DNA of 64,000 bases from assembly GCF_000987765.1 (NCBI RefSeq), contig NZ_LAHP01000007.1:1-64000 (forward strand). Reading direction: 5' to 3'. Both the position numbers and the translations under genes were made by a program. This stretch comes from Arsukibacterium sp. MJ3 (GTDB lineage Bacteria; Pseudomonadota; Gammaproteobacteria; Enterobacterales; Alteromonadaceae). Of this stretch, positions 16,504 to 26,391 are shown piece after piece. The stretch's first letter is position 1. Each line of letters begins with the position of its first letter. Under the pieces are notes generated by a model. It was not told the DNA's origin and searched no databases. It was given only the letters and a program-made list of their open reading frames with translations.

Positions 16504-18042
16504 TTATTTTTTAGGCTTAGGTGGATTAACCAACGATAACTGATACACATCATGCCGCCGATCTTTCATAGTGTGCACACTTCCATGTGTGTGCAGCTCT
16601 TTTAGTAAATCGAGATTAACATCAACAATCAGCAACATTTCAGAATTTGGCGTGGCTTCGGCTTTGATGCCGGTAGTTGGAAAGGAAAAATCGGATGGGG
16701 TAAACAAGGCCGACTGCGCATACTGAATATCCATATTATTTACCCGGGCCAGGTTACCCACTGCGCCGGCAATGGCCACATAACATTCATTTTCAATAGC
16801 CCTGGCCATGGCGCAGTGCCGTACCCGGGTATAGCCGTTCTGGGTGTCTGTTAAAAAAGGCACAAACAAGATGTTCATACCCTGATCAGATAATAAGCGG
16901 GCGTATTCCGGAAATTCGACATCGTAACAAATCATAATGCCAATTTTGCCGCAGTCAGTATCAAATACCTCTACCTTACTACCGCCAGTCATGGCCCAAT
17001 TACGTTTCTCCGATGGGGTAACATGTACTTTGTCATATTGCTCCCAGCTACCATCACGCCGACATAAAAAGCCACTGTTGTATAACTTACCATTTATCAG
17101 ATACGGCATACTGCCGGTGATAATATTGATGTTATAAGCAATAGCAAAATCGACAAATTTATCCCGAATAGTTTCAGTGTATTTTGCCAGTTCCCGAATG
17201 CTTTGCGTCACACTTAAATGGTTATAATGTGCCATTAGTGGCGCGGCAAACAGCTCTGGAAATAAAATAAAGTCGCTTTTATAGTCTGATACCGCATCAA
17301 CAAAAAACTCCATTTGCTCAAACAGTTTGTCAATGTTTTCCATGCTGCGCATCTGCCATTGCACCAAGCCTAATCGCACTTCTGCTTTTGGGGCATTAAT
17401 CAGCTTTACCGACTTAGTGTAATAAATGTTCAGCCACTCTAGCAAAGTAGCATATTCCAACGATTCAACATCGCCCGGAATATACCCTTTTAACAATTTT
17501 CGAACGTGAAAACCATTGGCCAGCTGAAAGCTCAGTACCGGATCGTATAGCTCTTTACGTTTAACTTTTTCAATATATTGCTTGGCACTTAAGGTGTCGG
17601 CATGTTGCTCATAATTTGGCATTCTGCCGCCGGCCATAATAGCCCGTAAATTTAAGTTTTCACATAATTCTTTACGCACATCATATAAGCGACGGGCCAA
17701 ACGTAAGCCACGGTAATCCGGATGAATAAACACTTCAATGCCATATAACACATCGCCGTTCGGGTCATGATTATCAAAAGAACAACCCGAGATTATTTGC
17801 TCATAGGTGTGGTCATCACTAAATTTGCTGTAATCAATAATTAACGAAAAGGCACAGCCAACTACTTTACCATCGACACAAACACATATCTGGCCATCGG
17901 GAAACTTGGTCAGTAAGGTATCAACCACATCTGCCGTCCAAGTTAGAAGCGGGCCAGTTTGATAAACCTGTTCGGACGCCTCGCGCAGCTCTGCCATATC
18001 CTGATTGGTAAGATGGCGAATTTCGACATGATTGGCTTCCAT
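16504..18042 (-). CDS. GNAT acetyltransferase fused to a nitrilase-family carbon-nitrogen hydrolase
   Basis: A 512-residue fusion. Residues 1-200 form a GNAT domain (IRHLTNQDMAELREASEQVY; cofactor region VFIHPDYRGLRLARRLYD). Residues 222-505 form a nitrilase-superfamily hydrolase with the catalytic triad Glu263 (LFPELFAA), Lys338 (YDKVHVTPSEK) and Cys372 (IMICYDVEFPE). All three residues are present. This two-domain family is widespread in bacteria but has no assigned substrate. The nearest neighbours (ATP-grasp ligase, glutamine amidotransferase, AsnO-like amidotransferase) suggest that it acetylates an amine and hydrolyses an amide within the same pathway. It starts at MEANHVEIRH behind AGGAGAT. 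Confidence 0.9.
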   Translation of the reverse strand: MEANHVEIRHLTNQDMAELREASEQVYQTGPLLTWTADVVDTLLTKFPDGQICVCVDGKVVGCAFSLIIDYSKFSDDHTYEQIISGCSFDNHDPNGDVLYGIEVFIHPDYRGLRLARRLYDVRKELCENLNLRAIMAGGRMPNYEQHADTLSAKQYIEKVKRKELYDPVLSFQLANGFHVRKLLKGYIPGDVESLEYATLLEWLNIYYTKSVKLINAPKAEVRLGLVQWQMRSMENIDKLFEQMEFFVDAVSDYKSDFILFPELFAAPLMAHYNHLSVTQSIRELAKYTETIRDKFVDFAIAYNINIITGSMPYLINGKLYNSGFLCRRDGSWEQYDKVHVTPSEKRNWAMTGGSKVEVFDTDCGKIGIMICYDVEFPEYARLLSDQGMNILFVPFLTDTQNGYTRVRHCAMARAIENECYVAIAGAVGNLARVNNMDIQYAQSALFTPSDFSFPTTGIKAEATPNSEMLLIVDVNLDLLKELHTHGSVHTMKDRRHDVYQLSLVNPPKPKK

Positions 18043-18078
18043 AACATCTCCTAAATACTTACTGTTTATAACGGCTAA

Positions 18079-18906
18079 TTACCGCGGAATTTTTACCGTA
18101 AAACAGCTGCCGGCGCCCGGCGTACTGCTCACTTCAATGACACCATGGTGTTTCTCGACAATGCTGCGGGATAGCGACAACCCAAGGCCCGTGCCCTCGC
18201 CTTTAGGTTTAGAGGTATAAAACGGTTCAAAAATACGGGCTAGCTCGGCATCGTCCATTCCTTTACCATTGTCAGACACTTCAAACCACACCCAGGAATT
18301 ATCAAAACCAGTGGTTATCCGGATAATACCATCCTGCTCTATTGCCTGCGCTGCATTTACCAACAAATTCAATAATACCTGATTCAGCTGCGATGGAATA
18401 CACCGTAGTTTTGGCAGCTCGGTAAAGTCTTTAATAACTTCTGCTTTATACTTAAGCTCATTACCAACCAGATTAAGGGTAGACAATATCCCCAGCTGCA
18501 AGTCCGCTTCAACAAATTCAGCTTCGTCAATATGCGAAAAATCTTTTAAATCGCGGATAATTTCCACAACTCGGCTGAGCCCCTGCTCTGATTCCTTTAC
18601 TAGCTTCGGTAAATCGGCACAAACATAGTCAAAATCAAACTGGGCCCACAAAGCGCTGCGAGACACTTCGTTAACTTGTTGACTCAGTAGTTTTACCAAA
18701 TTAATTAAACTATTGGAGTACTCGGCCAGCACTGTCATATTAGAAGCAACATAGCCAATAGGATTATTAATTTCGTGCGCCACACCAGCCGCCAACTGAC
18801 CCAGCGAAGCCAGCTTTTCAGACTGTAACAACCGCTCTTTCATCACCGCAAGTTCAGCGTACAACTGCGCCAGTTGCTCTGGGCTTACCGTTTCAGGCTG
18901 CTTCAT
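18079..18906 (-). CDS. Cytoplasmic histidine kinase
   Basis: A 275-residue kinase without sensor or membrane segments: N-terminal coiled coil, HisKA domain with His44 in LAAGVAHEINNPIGY, then the HATPase domain (N box NQVLLNLLVNAAQAI, G1 VSDNGKGMDD, F box FEPFYTSKP, G2 GEGTGLGLSLSRSIV). Its start overlaps the end of the upstream 1617-residue protein by 4 bases. It is the last gene of an operon with receivers and an HPt, so it is the likely phosphate source of that relay. Its short length means that sensing must come from a partner protein. Confidence 0.9.
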   Translation of the reverse strand: MKQPETVSPEQLAQLYAELAVMKERLLQSEKLASLGQLAAGVAHEINNPIGYVASNMTVLAEYSNSLINLVKLLSQQVNEVSRSALWAQFDFDYVCADLPKLVKESEQGLSRVVEIIRDLKDFSHIDEAEFVEADLQLGILSTLNLVGNELKYKAEVIKDFTELPKLRCIPSQLNQVLLNLLVNAAQAIEQDGIIRITTGFDNSWVWFEVSDNGKGMDDAELARIFEPFYTSKPKGEGTGLGLSLSRSIVEKHHGVIEVSSTPGAGSCFTVKIPR

Positions 18907-21900
18907 TGCTGCCCTAGTTTGCTTGTCAGTTGTTTCTGGTACTCACTAAACGCCATCTTAATTTCCTGACGTAATTCATTGTCTTGCCATGGTTTAGTCA
19001 TAAATTTATAAATAGCCCCTTTGTTAATAGCGTCCGTAACCGAGCGTAAATCAGTGTAACCCGATAACACAATACGGATAGTATCAGGATACATATCTTT
19101 AACCTGACTTAGAAACTCAGTGCCACTCATGCCCGGCATCCGTTGATCTGAAACAATGACCTGCACTTGATTTATCGCCAGAATTTCAAATGCTTGCATG
19201 GCACTGGTACAGCTTAAGATCTGATAGCCTTCACGCCGCATTACCCGCACTAATGCACTTAAAATATTCTCTTCATCATCCACCAACAGCAAGGTTTTAC
19301 CACCCTTCACTAACTCTGGTCGAATCACACGATTCTGCTGATAATTGGTTAAGTAAAGCTCCAACCTGTCTGCTGGCATCGGCTTACCAAAATAATAGCC
19401 TTGGTATTCATCACATAAGCTTTTTCTCAGTAAAGCAGCCTGCGCTTCGTTCTCTACCCCTTCAGCAATAACTTTAATATCCAAATGGTGCGCCAATCCA
19501 ATAATAGCTTTACTGATTGCAGCATCCCGTTTATCTGAAACAATATCCTGAATAAAAGAACGATCTATTTTCAACTTATCTATTGGCAAGCGTTTTAAAT
19601 AGCTCAGACTGGAGTAGCCTGTACCAAAATCATCTATTGAAATTTTTACACCATGTTGTCGTAACTGTTGCAGTTTTAAAATCACTTGCTCGGTATTTTC
19701 AAACAATAACGATTCGGTGAGTTCAATTTCAAACCAGCGTGGGTCTAAGCCATTTTGCGCTATCGTCTGTTGTAAGTTCTCAACAAAATCAGCACGACCA
19801 AACTGAATAGACGACACATTTACTGCCATTACCACACAGCTAATACCGCGCTCTATTAGTGATTTATTGTATTGACTGGCAGTATTAATTACCCAGTTAC
19901 CTAAGGGTATTATCTCACCGGAATTCTCGGCTAGTGGAATAAACTCATCCGGGCTGATAAAGCCCAGCTCCGGGTGTGGCCAGCGCAGCAGTGCTTCCAG
20001 CCCGACCACATCACCACTTAACGCATCGATTTGCGGCTGGTAATACAACTCAAATTCTTCGTTAACAATGGCTTTTTTCAATTGTGCCCGTAAATTTAGT
20101 TTTTTGCCTGATGCAATATCAAGTTCGCTGCTATACCACTGAAAATTATTGCGACCCAATTGTTTAGCCCGATACATCGCCAAATCGGCCTGTTGTACTA
20201 AGTGCATCGGCTCAGTTAATTGTTCATCCGATACGCTAATACCAATACTGGCCGAAATATGCAACGTCTCACTGTTAATCTGCAACGGGCTGGCAACAAC
20301 CTGTAAGATCCGCTCTGCCACTACCACAATTTCAGCCTTATCATTAAGATCTGTTAGCAACAACGCAAACTCATCGCCGCCAATTCTAGCCAGCGTATCG
20401 CCCGGCCTGATACAAGATATTATTCGCAGCCCGGTTTGTTTCAATACTTCATCACCGGTTAAATGGCCAAGGCTGTCATTAATTATTTTAAAACTATCTA
20501 GATTGATAAATAATATTGCTACTTTTTGTTGGCGGCGCAATCCGGTCAACCAGCTTTGGCTAAGCCTGTCTTCAAGTAACGCCCTGTTAGGCAAACTGGT
20601 TAATATGTCATGCGAAGCGTGGTAAGCCAGTTCTTGTTCATAACGTTTTTGCGCGGTAATGTCAGTTTGCACGCCAATGTAGTGGGTAATAGCGCCACTG
20701 TCGTTCGGTACCGGGGCTAAAAAAAGCTGATTCCAGAACAAGCTGTTATCTTTACGATAGTTTTTAATGATCACATTGCATTCTTGCTTAGTGGCTATCG
20801 CGCGCCGAATTTGGTTTATCGCCAGAACATCAGGTTCTGCGCCTTGCAGTATACGGCAGTTTTGACCAATCATTTCTTCTGCACTATAACCAGTTAATCG
20901 CTCAAACGCTGAATTGATATAGCTTACCGGCTGGTCAGGTTTGGTCAGATCAGAAATTACCACACCATTGGAGGTTGCATCAACGGCCCGTTTAAACAGC
21001 TGTAATTGCTGCTCAGCTTTTAATCGCTGAGTAATGTCTTTAGATATACCGATGACCCCGGTCACCTTGTCATCTTCTCTGGTGGTAACTATCGAAATGT
21101 ATAACTCCAGCTGCTTTCCCGTTCTGGAAACAATGGACGCTTCAAATCGTTCAGGATTACCAGCCAGTACACTGGCAAAATGCTGATGCACCCTGGCCAG
21201 ATGTTCAGGCAAAATAACCTGCTCATAATGCATGGTTTTAATTTTAGCTAAGCTGTGCTCTAGGAGTTGGCATCCCGCTTGGTTCATGTCAATGAAGTAA
21301 CCTTTTGGGTTAATAACATAAACCGGTTCCGGATTAAAATGAAATAATGAGCGGTAGCGCTGTTCACTTTGCTGCAGCTGATGTTTGTGCCTGGCCCGTT
21401 CTATCGCTACTGCGGCAAAACGGCTACAGGTAATCATCAATTCTAACTCATCTTTGGTAGCGTTGCGGCTTTGGGTGCAATACAACGCAAAGGTACCCAG
21501 CACATTATCCTGCAAAGACACCATTGGCATCGACCAGCACGCTAGTAATTCATTCGCCACTAGCACAGGTGCAGCCGCCCGCCATTTTTCGTCGTTCGCA
21601 ATAGACGCCACTAACACCAGACTTTTATGATAAGCGGCAGTACCACAACAACCTTGATTATCAGCAACCGTAAAACGGTGTAGTGCGGTTTTACACGCCG
21701 GGCTAAGTGAAGGCGCCGCAGCAAGTTCAAGCTGTTGGCTATTTTCTAACATTACAGCAGCGCGAACTGTACTATTTTGCCGCTCGGCCATTTGGCAAAT
21801 GCTATTAAATATCACCGTTAATGGCTGCTCAGTAGACATCATTCTCAGCACTGTTTGCTGATCATTCTGGTATTGTTCAGCTTTAATATTGTCAGTAGCA

Positions 21901-23756
21901 TTTCTGGCGGTTGCGTACAGTAAACCGAGGCTGGCAACATAATTGGCCTCCCACGTTAAATACACTTCACTGCCATCTTTACGTAAATAACGGTTTCTAA
22001 AACCAGAGATTAACTTGCTTGTCTCAAGTATTTTTTGATAGACATTATCTGTAATAATTTTATCGTCCGGATGAACAAAATCAATAAATGCCCGGCCTAA
22101 CAATTCATCCTCCCGGTATCCAAGGATGTGCTGACACGACGCACTTATCTGAACCAAGTTGCCTTGACGGCTAATAACGCAAATCATATCTGCAGAATTG
22201 GTCATGATCTGTTGATGTTGCCGCTCTAACCGCTGTAGTTCAGCGATGTTCTGTCGCAACGTATTGTTGCTGACTAACAGCCGGGCACGATGACGTTGGC
22301 TTTGCTGATAGAGCTTTTGACTTAACATCACCAGCACGGTGGCTAACCAGCCAGCCAGCAGCATAACCTCGGCGGAAAGCAAAGAACTTGTCGCATCTGT
22401 TTTTAAATTAGTAAAAACCTGCAACTGCCAGCGCTGTCCAGGCACAACATCAATGTCAAACGAGTCAATATACGTGGTGTGCGGTATTGCTGTCTTAGAA
22501 TCGTACAACCTGCTCTGCGATTGCCGCGTCAACAGTTGGATAAAGTAGCCCTTGGGCACTATGCCATGCAAAACATGATTTAACGCTTTGGAAAAGTCGA
22601 CACTAGCCACCAATTGCTTCACGCCTGCTTGATTAACAGATGGCAGCGTAACCATTAAAAAGGCATGATCGATTGCACTGTCGTAGTAAATGCTAATTTC
22701 CTGCGCGTTTTGCCAGGCAGGCAGTTGTTGAAATAGCAGGTTTTGTTGCTGTAAATACTGATTAAACCATGGCAACTCATGCTGTTGCTGCGCTTTTGCA
22801 TACAACAATTGCCCAGCAGCGCCCTGCACCGCTAAATAATCAATGTAAGGAAAATCACGTAAATAACTCTGAAACTCAACCTCAACATAAGACAGCGCCA
22901 GCGTAGTATCAGCCACATTAAGACGTTCAGCCAGGCGATTTAATAATCCACGCTGCTGTGCCACCAACTCATCAACATTATGTTGCAGCCGGTCGGCCAG
23001 GTCATTGGTTGTTTGCCTGACCTCAGTTTGCAATTGATAAGCAAAATTAAACCATAACGAGGTGGCTGCAAAGGTAATAAAGCCAACTAGAAGCCAGTTG
23101 CTGCCACGAGAATAGTCGCTGTAGGCTCGCCGTTTAACATAGGGCGCAGCCCAACTTGCCACGGCTAATATGATGAGTAGCAACGCCGAATATGCTGCTG
23201 CGGCAGTGTTAAAGTTAAACGCACCTAAACCTAAGTTGAGTTCGACAACAAGACGAGTGCGGGCCAGCAGTATAAATAAACAGAATGCTATCGCTACAAG
23301 ATGACACAACAGCCTTAGCTTAAAAAGCCCAGACCAGGTTTTGTAATACCAATCAACAAACCAAGGTAAACACAACAACAATAACACGATACTTTGCCAT
23401 AATGGCAGCCTGCTTTGGCTGCTTAACCAGCTTGGGGTTGCGGTATTCAAAACCGGCTGATACCAAAGCAGCCCCGCTATGGCAATAGTGGTAATGATCA
23501 GCAGCCCGGCAAAACAGAGATAGCGTTTATTACTAACTGCAGCAAACAGAAATAGCACTGTCGCCAATAACGCCAACGCAGTATCGGGTAACTGCATCAA
23601 CCAATGATCAGTGTTATCTTTAAACAGTAAGGTTTTTAGCAACACCAGTGAAACCGCAAATAACACAATCATCAAGCTGCTGAAGAACACACTACTCCAG
23701 ATTAAACTGCTGAGCCGAAGCCGATTATTTATCATGTTTTTATTGGCTGTCTCCAT
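18903..23756 (-). CDS. Membrane multi-domain PAS/GAF/GGDEF/EAL/receiver protein (c-di-GMP turnover)
   Basis: A 1617-residue protein. Order of parts: six or more transmembrane helices (about residues 15-240), a periplasmic sensor region (about 245-450), a further helix (about 455-475), PAS (about 510-625), GAF (about 645-785), two PAS domains (about 790-1030), GGDEF (about 1040-1200, with intact IGGDEFALLL), EAL (about 1210-1460, with EALLRW and DDFGTGYSSLSYLKR), and a C-terminal receiver (about 1490-1610, LLVDDEENILSAL and VIVSDQRMPGMSG). Both catalytic signatures are intact, so either synthesis or breakdown of c-di-GMP is possible. The C-terminal receiver is a natural target for the operon's HPt or kinase. 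Confidence 0.92.
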   Translation of the reverse strand: METANKNMINNRLRLSSLIWSSVFFSSLMIVLFAVSLVLLKTLLFKDNTDHWLMQLPDTALALLATVLFLFAAVSNKRYLCFAGLLIITTIAIAGLLWYQPVLNTATPSWLSSQSRLPLWQSIVLLLLCLPWFVDWYYKTWSGLFKLRLLCHLVAIAFCLFILLARTRLVVELNLGLGAFNFNTAAAAYSALLLIILAVASWAAPYVKRRAYSDYSRGSNWLLVGFITFAATSLWFNFAYQLQTEVRQTTNDLADRLQHNVDELVAQQRGLLNRLAERLNVADTTLALSYVEVEFQSYLRDFPYIDYLAVQGAAGQLLYAKAQQQHELPWFNQYLQQQNLLFQQLPAWQNAQEISIYYDSAIDHAFLMVTLPSVNQAGVKQLVASVDFSKALNHVLHGIVPKGYFIQLLTRQSQSRLYDSKTAIPHTTYIDSFDIDVVPGQRWQLQVFTNLKTDATSSLLSAEVMLLAGWLATVLVMLSQKLYQQSQRHRARLLVSNNTLRQNIAELQRLERQHQQIMTNSADMICVISRQGNLVQISASCQHILGYREDELLGRAFIDFVHPDDKIITDNVYQKILETSKLISGFRNRYLRKDGSEVYLTWEANYVASLGLLYATARNATDNIKAEQYQNDQQTVLRMMSTEQPLTVIFNSICQMAERQNSTVRAAVMLENSQQLELAAAPSLSPACKTALHRFTVADNQGCCGTAAYHKSLVLVASIANDEKWRAAAPVLVANELLACWSMPMVSLQDNVLGTFALYCTQSRNATKDELELMITCSRFAAVAIERARHKHQLQQSEQRYRSLFHFNPEPVYVINPKGYFIDMNQAGCQLLEHSLAKIKTMHYEQVILPEHLARVHQHFASVLAGNPERFEASIVSRTGKQLELYISIVTTREDDKVTGVIGISKDITQRLKAEQQLQLFKRAVDATSNGVVISDLTKPDQPVSYINSAFERLTGYSAEEMIGQNCRILQGAEPDVLAINQIRRAIATKQECNVIIKNYRKDNSLFWNQLFLAPVPNDSGAITHYIGVQTDITAQKRYEQELAYHASHDILTSLPNRALLEDRLSQSWLTGLRRQQKVAILFINLDSFKIINDSLGHLTGDEVLKQTGLRIISCIRPGDTLARIGGDEFALLLTDLNDKAEIVVVAERILQVVASPLQINSETLHISASIGISVSDEQLTEPMHLVQQADLAMYRAKQLGRNNFQWYSSELDIASGKKLNLRAQLKKAIVNEEFELYYQPQIDALSGDVVGLEALLRWPHPELGFISPDEFIPLAENSGEIIPLGNWVINTASQYNKSLIERGISCVVMAVNVSSIQFGRADFVENLQQTIAQNGLDPRWFEIELTESLLFENTEQVILKLQQLRQHGVKISIDDFGTGYSSLSYLKRLPIDKLKIDRSFIQDIVSDKRDAAISKAIIGLAHHLDIKVIAEGVENEAQAALLRKSLCDEYQGYYFGKPMPADRLELYLTNYQQNRVIRPELVKGGKTLLLVDDEENILSALVRVMRREGYQILSCTSAMQAFEILAINQVQVIVSDQRMPGMSGTEFLSQVKDMYPDTIRIVLSGYTDLRSVTDAINKGAIYKFMTKPWQDNELRQEIKMAFSEYQKQLTSKLGQQ

Positions 23757-24105
23757 TAAGCTCCTTGATACAGTTCATTAAAATAAGTTTGCTACAGGGC
23801 TTGGTCAAAATAGCATCTAACAGCAATTCCGGATGTTTTTGACGTAGCGCTAAATTTACATTAGCGCTTATTAACACCCGCTTAATTAGCGGGTAGCGTT
23901 GTTGTAATTGCCATAACAGATCAGTGCCATTTATTCCTGGCATTTGCTGATCTACAAATATCATATGCATGTTTGCCAATTCAGGCTCTGACCAAACCTG
24001 TTCTGGCCATTGCAAAAAATGACAGTGGTGAGCTTCGCGGTGCAACATACGCTGGTAAGCGCTCAGCACAAAAGCATCATCGTCAATAAATAACAGGTTA
24101 AGCAT
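23740..24105 (-). CDS. Stand-alone receiver (CheY-like) protein
   Basis: A 121-residue single receiver domain: acidic FIDDD at residues 7-10, the phospho-acceptor Asp52 in FVDQQMPGINGTDLL, Ser in VLISANVN and Lys in LTKPCSK. There is no output domain, so it acts as a phosphate carrier or as an allosteric partner. It overlaps the HPt gene by 8 bases and the 1617-residue gene by 17 bases, so it is tightly co-translated within the relay operon. Confidence 0.88.
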   Translation of the reverse strand: MLNLLFIDDDAFVLSAYQRMLHREAHHCHFLQWPEQVWSEPELANMHMIFVDQQMPGINGTDLLWQLQQRYPLIKRVLISANVNLALRQKHPELLLDAILTKPCSKLILMNCIKELNGDSQ

Positions 24106-24493
24106 GGCCCAGTTGCCGTAGGTTACTCTTAAGCTCAGCCAGTAACACCCGCCAGGCAGGTTCGAACGTTGGTAAGTAATCTGTTAAGCGTTGCTGATTC
24201 CACTGTCTGGCAGCGTCTTCAATTTTCTGACACAACAACATAAACTGACAGGCACCAACTAAACCGCACATTCCTTTTAAGCTATGGCTTAGCCTAGCGA
24301 TTTCTGCGACATCTTGTTGTTGTGCTGCCTGTTGCAATTGCTCAGTATAGTCAGTTGCTTCGTCCCGAAAGCCAACCAACGCCGGAATAATAGTGTCGGC
24401 ATGGCTATCACCATACATCTCGATAAGTATTGATATGTCTAATATTGGCGGGTCGGCTGAATTAATCATAACCGGTATCTTGCTTATTTTCAT
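24098..24493 (-). CDS. Histidine phosphotransfer (HPt) protein
   Basis: A 131-residue helical protein with the HPt motif around His70 (IARLSHSLKGMCGLVGACQF). HPt domains move phosphate between receivers. It lies between two receiver genes; the frame overlaps the upstream gene by 32 bases from the first ATG at 24493, while an internal ATG at 24469 would reduce this to 8 bases. Neither start has a strong ribosome-binding site, so the exact start is uncertain. Confidence 0.85.
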   Translation of the reverse strand: MKISKIPVMINSADPPILDISILIEMYGDSHADTIIPALVGFRDEATDYTEQLQQAAQQQDVAEIARLSHSLKGMCGLVGACQFMLLCQKIEDAARQWNQQRLTDYLPTFEPAWRVLLAELKSNLRQLGHA

Positions 24494-25433
24494 TAAGCTC
24501 GATTATTGGCCGGCTGCAGCTTTGTGTCCACCAGTATGCTAGCCGTTTAAGTAACAGCAGTACCTGACTATGATGCTTAATGTTGACATTGCTTAGTTCC
24601 AGCGCTAAAGGTTTTAACTTTTCCAGTCGCTGCTGGTATAACAGCCAAAAATCTAGGCGTTGATCTTTATTTTTAATATTTTTTGCAATATGAAACAAAT
24701 AATCTGATGCTTCGCAGGCTCTTTTTCGCTCACTTTCAATGGCGATTGGTTTGCAGTTACCCACAAACACATTGTGAAAACAGCTAAGAAGAAAAGCAAA
24801 ATTACGCATGCGTCGGTCAAGCTGAAAATAGCCGGTAGTAGCATTTTCCGGCCATATTAAAAAATCTTTTTGAGCGCTTTTAGTGTCCTCAACCTCGATC
24901 TGCTCAGCACTCTTGGCTTTGGTTTCTGGCAACTCACGCACAATGGCAACCCGCAGTCTGCGATCGGGCTCTGGTTCGGTGTCGGGAGCAATAGCCAAAT
25001 TGGCCATAAGGTCCATATAATGCGCAGCCGGCGCGATCACTTTGTCATGCTGCAAATGGTATTGAATTTTTTTGGTTAACTGTGCTGACGTAATCGGCTT
25101 GACTAAAAAATCATTTACATCAAAAGCAATACTTTGTTCAATAAACTCGCGGTAGGCATTGCCTGAAAAGATAATGATCGGGATATCGTGCGAGGTACTG
25201 CCAAACATGCCGGCACGCAATCGCTGCACCAACTCTAAGCCAGAAGGTGCTTTCATTTCAATATCAGTAATTAATAAATCAATTGCTTCATTTTGCAAAA
25301 AATCTGACGCTGTTTTGCCATCAGGTGCTTTTAACGCCTGGCAACCGATAATCTTATTGGTAACACCATACAAAAAATCGCACATCAGGTTGACGTCATC
25401 AACTACCAAAACTTTAATATTTCGAATTAACAT
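24462..25433 (-). CDS. Receiver protein with an uncharacterised helical C-terminal domain
   Basis: A 323-residue protein. The receiver domain (about residues 5-125) has VVDDVN, Asp57 in LLITDIEMKAPSG and Lys in FLVKPITS. Residues about 190-320 are largely helical (FQLDRRMRNFAFLLSCFHNV, ACEASDYLFHIAKNIKNKDQ) and match no family I recognise. It is the first gene of the five-gene relay operon, and its promoter should lie in 25434-25588. Confidence 0.82.
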   Translation of the reverse strand: MLIRNIKVLVVDDVNLMCDFLYGVTNKIIGCQALKAPDGKTASDFLQNEAIDLLITDIEMKAPSGLELVQRLRAGMFGSTSHDIPIIIFSGNAYREFIEQSIAFDVNDFLVKPITSAQLTKKIQYHLQHDKVIAPAAHYMDLMANLAIAPDTEPEPDRRLRVAIVRELPETKAKSAEQIEVEDTKSAQKDFLIWPENATTGYFQLDRRMRNFAFLLSCFHNVFVGNCKPIAIESERKRACEASDYLFHIAKNIKNKDQRLDFWLLYQQRLEKLKPLALELSNVNIKHHSQVLLLLKRLAYWWTQSCSRPIIELNENKQDTGYD

Positions 25434-25588
25434 AGTAATTTACGTTACCTCAATCCTTACCAAAATACAGCTATTCTTTATAGCATTACATTCGTTTTAG
25501 TATAGATCCGCTGATAATGTTGTCATTAGCAAATTGCAAAACTTATCCAGAAAACCACACCGTTATCGAAAAAGCGTTAAATAAGCGA

Positions 25589-26260
25589 TTAAAATGCTGC
25601 AGTGGTGTTGAGACTAATCACCTCACCGGTAAACGGATGACTAAAGCGAATAGAGCACGCGTGCAATAACAACCGCTCTGCGCTTTGGCTGGTATCAATG
25701 TTGCCATATAACGTATCGCCCAAAATAGCATGGCCAATGGCCTGTAAGTGCAACCGCAACTGATGCGAGCGGCCCGTAATGGGCGTTAGCAATAATCGGC
25801 TTTGCAAGGCGCGACTATCGCGGCTAAGAACCTGAAACTGGGTTAATGACGGCTTACCGGTCATTGCACAAATTTTATATAATGGCCGGTTAGCCTCATC
25901 GGCTACAATGGCTAAGTTTATTTCGCCTTTTGCCGGCCCGACCAAGCCCGTTACCACCGCCTGATACTGCTTAATAATAGTACGCGCCTGAAATTGCTTA
26001 CTAAGCTCTGATAAGGCGCGTTTAGTCAGCGGCAGCAACACAATGCCCGAGGTGTCGTAATCCAGCCGGTGCACTACCGAGGCACTTGGCCACTCGCATT
26101 GTACTCTATTGATTAAACAATCTTGATTAGCCGGATGGCGGCCGGGCACCGTCAGTAGTTTGGCGGGTTTATTCACCACCACTAGCTGCTCATCCTGATA
26201 CAACACAGTAAACGGCTCGTTGGTAGCCCTAAGCACAGCCAGTTCAGATAAATCAGTCAT
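25589..26260 (-). CDS. RluA-family pseudouridine synthase (paralogue)
   Basis: A 223-residue enzyme of the RluA family: VVVNKPAKLLTVPGR near the N-terminus, the catalytic Asp67 in VVHRLDYDTSGIVLL, and ITGRSHQLRLHLQAIGHAIL followed by GDTLYG. These enzymes isomerise uridine to pseudouridine in rRNA or tRNA. It has no S4 domain, as in RluA. Divergently placed next to it is a second, more RluA-like gene, so this copy may have a different RNA target. The target cannot be read from sequence. Confidence 0.88.
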   Translation of the reverse strand: MTDLSELAVLRATNEPFTVLYQDEQLVVVNKPAKLLTVPGRHPANQDCLINRVQCEWPSASVVHRLDYDTSGIVLLPLTKRALSELSKQFQARTIIKQYQAVVTGLVGPAKGEINLAIVADEANRPLYKICAMTGKPSLTQFQVLSRDSRALQSRLLLTPITGRSHQLRLHLQAIGHAILGDTLYGNIDTSQSAERLLLHACSIRFSHPFTGEVISLNTTAAF

Positions 26261-26391
26261 TATTAGGTCACACTCATTAATTTAATCCGTTATACCACGA
26301 CAGGACAGCTGGTCATTATGCCTGATAAGCAGTTTTTCTGCAGCGCAAAATCGGCTATGCTGCACGGCGAACTTATACCAGATAACAGGTT

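Noticed and set aside
16357-16539. A 60-codon frame on the plus strand next to the GNAT-nitrilase gene
   Set aside because: It overlaps the C-terminal coding region of the GNAT-nitrilase gene on the opposite strand, and its composition is not coding-like.
20149-20625. A 158-codon frame antisense to the GGDEF region of the large c-di-GMP protein
   Set aside because: It is a shadow of a strongly supported gene with intact domain motifs and contains no domain of its own.
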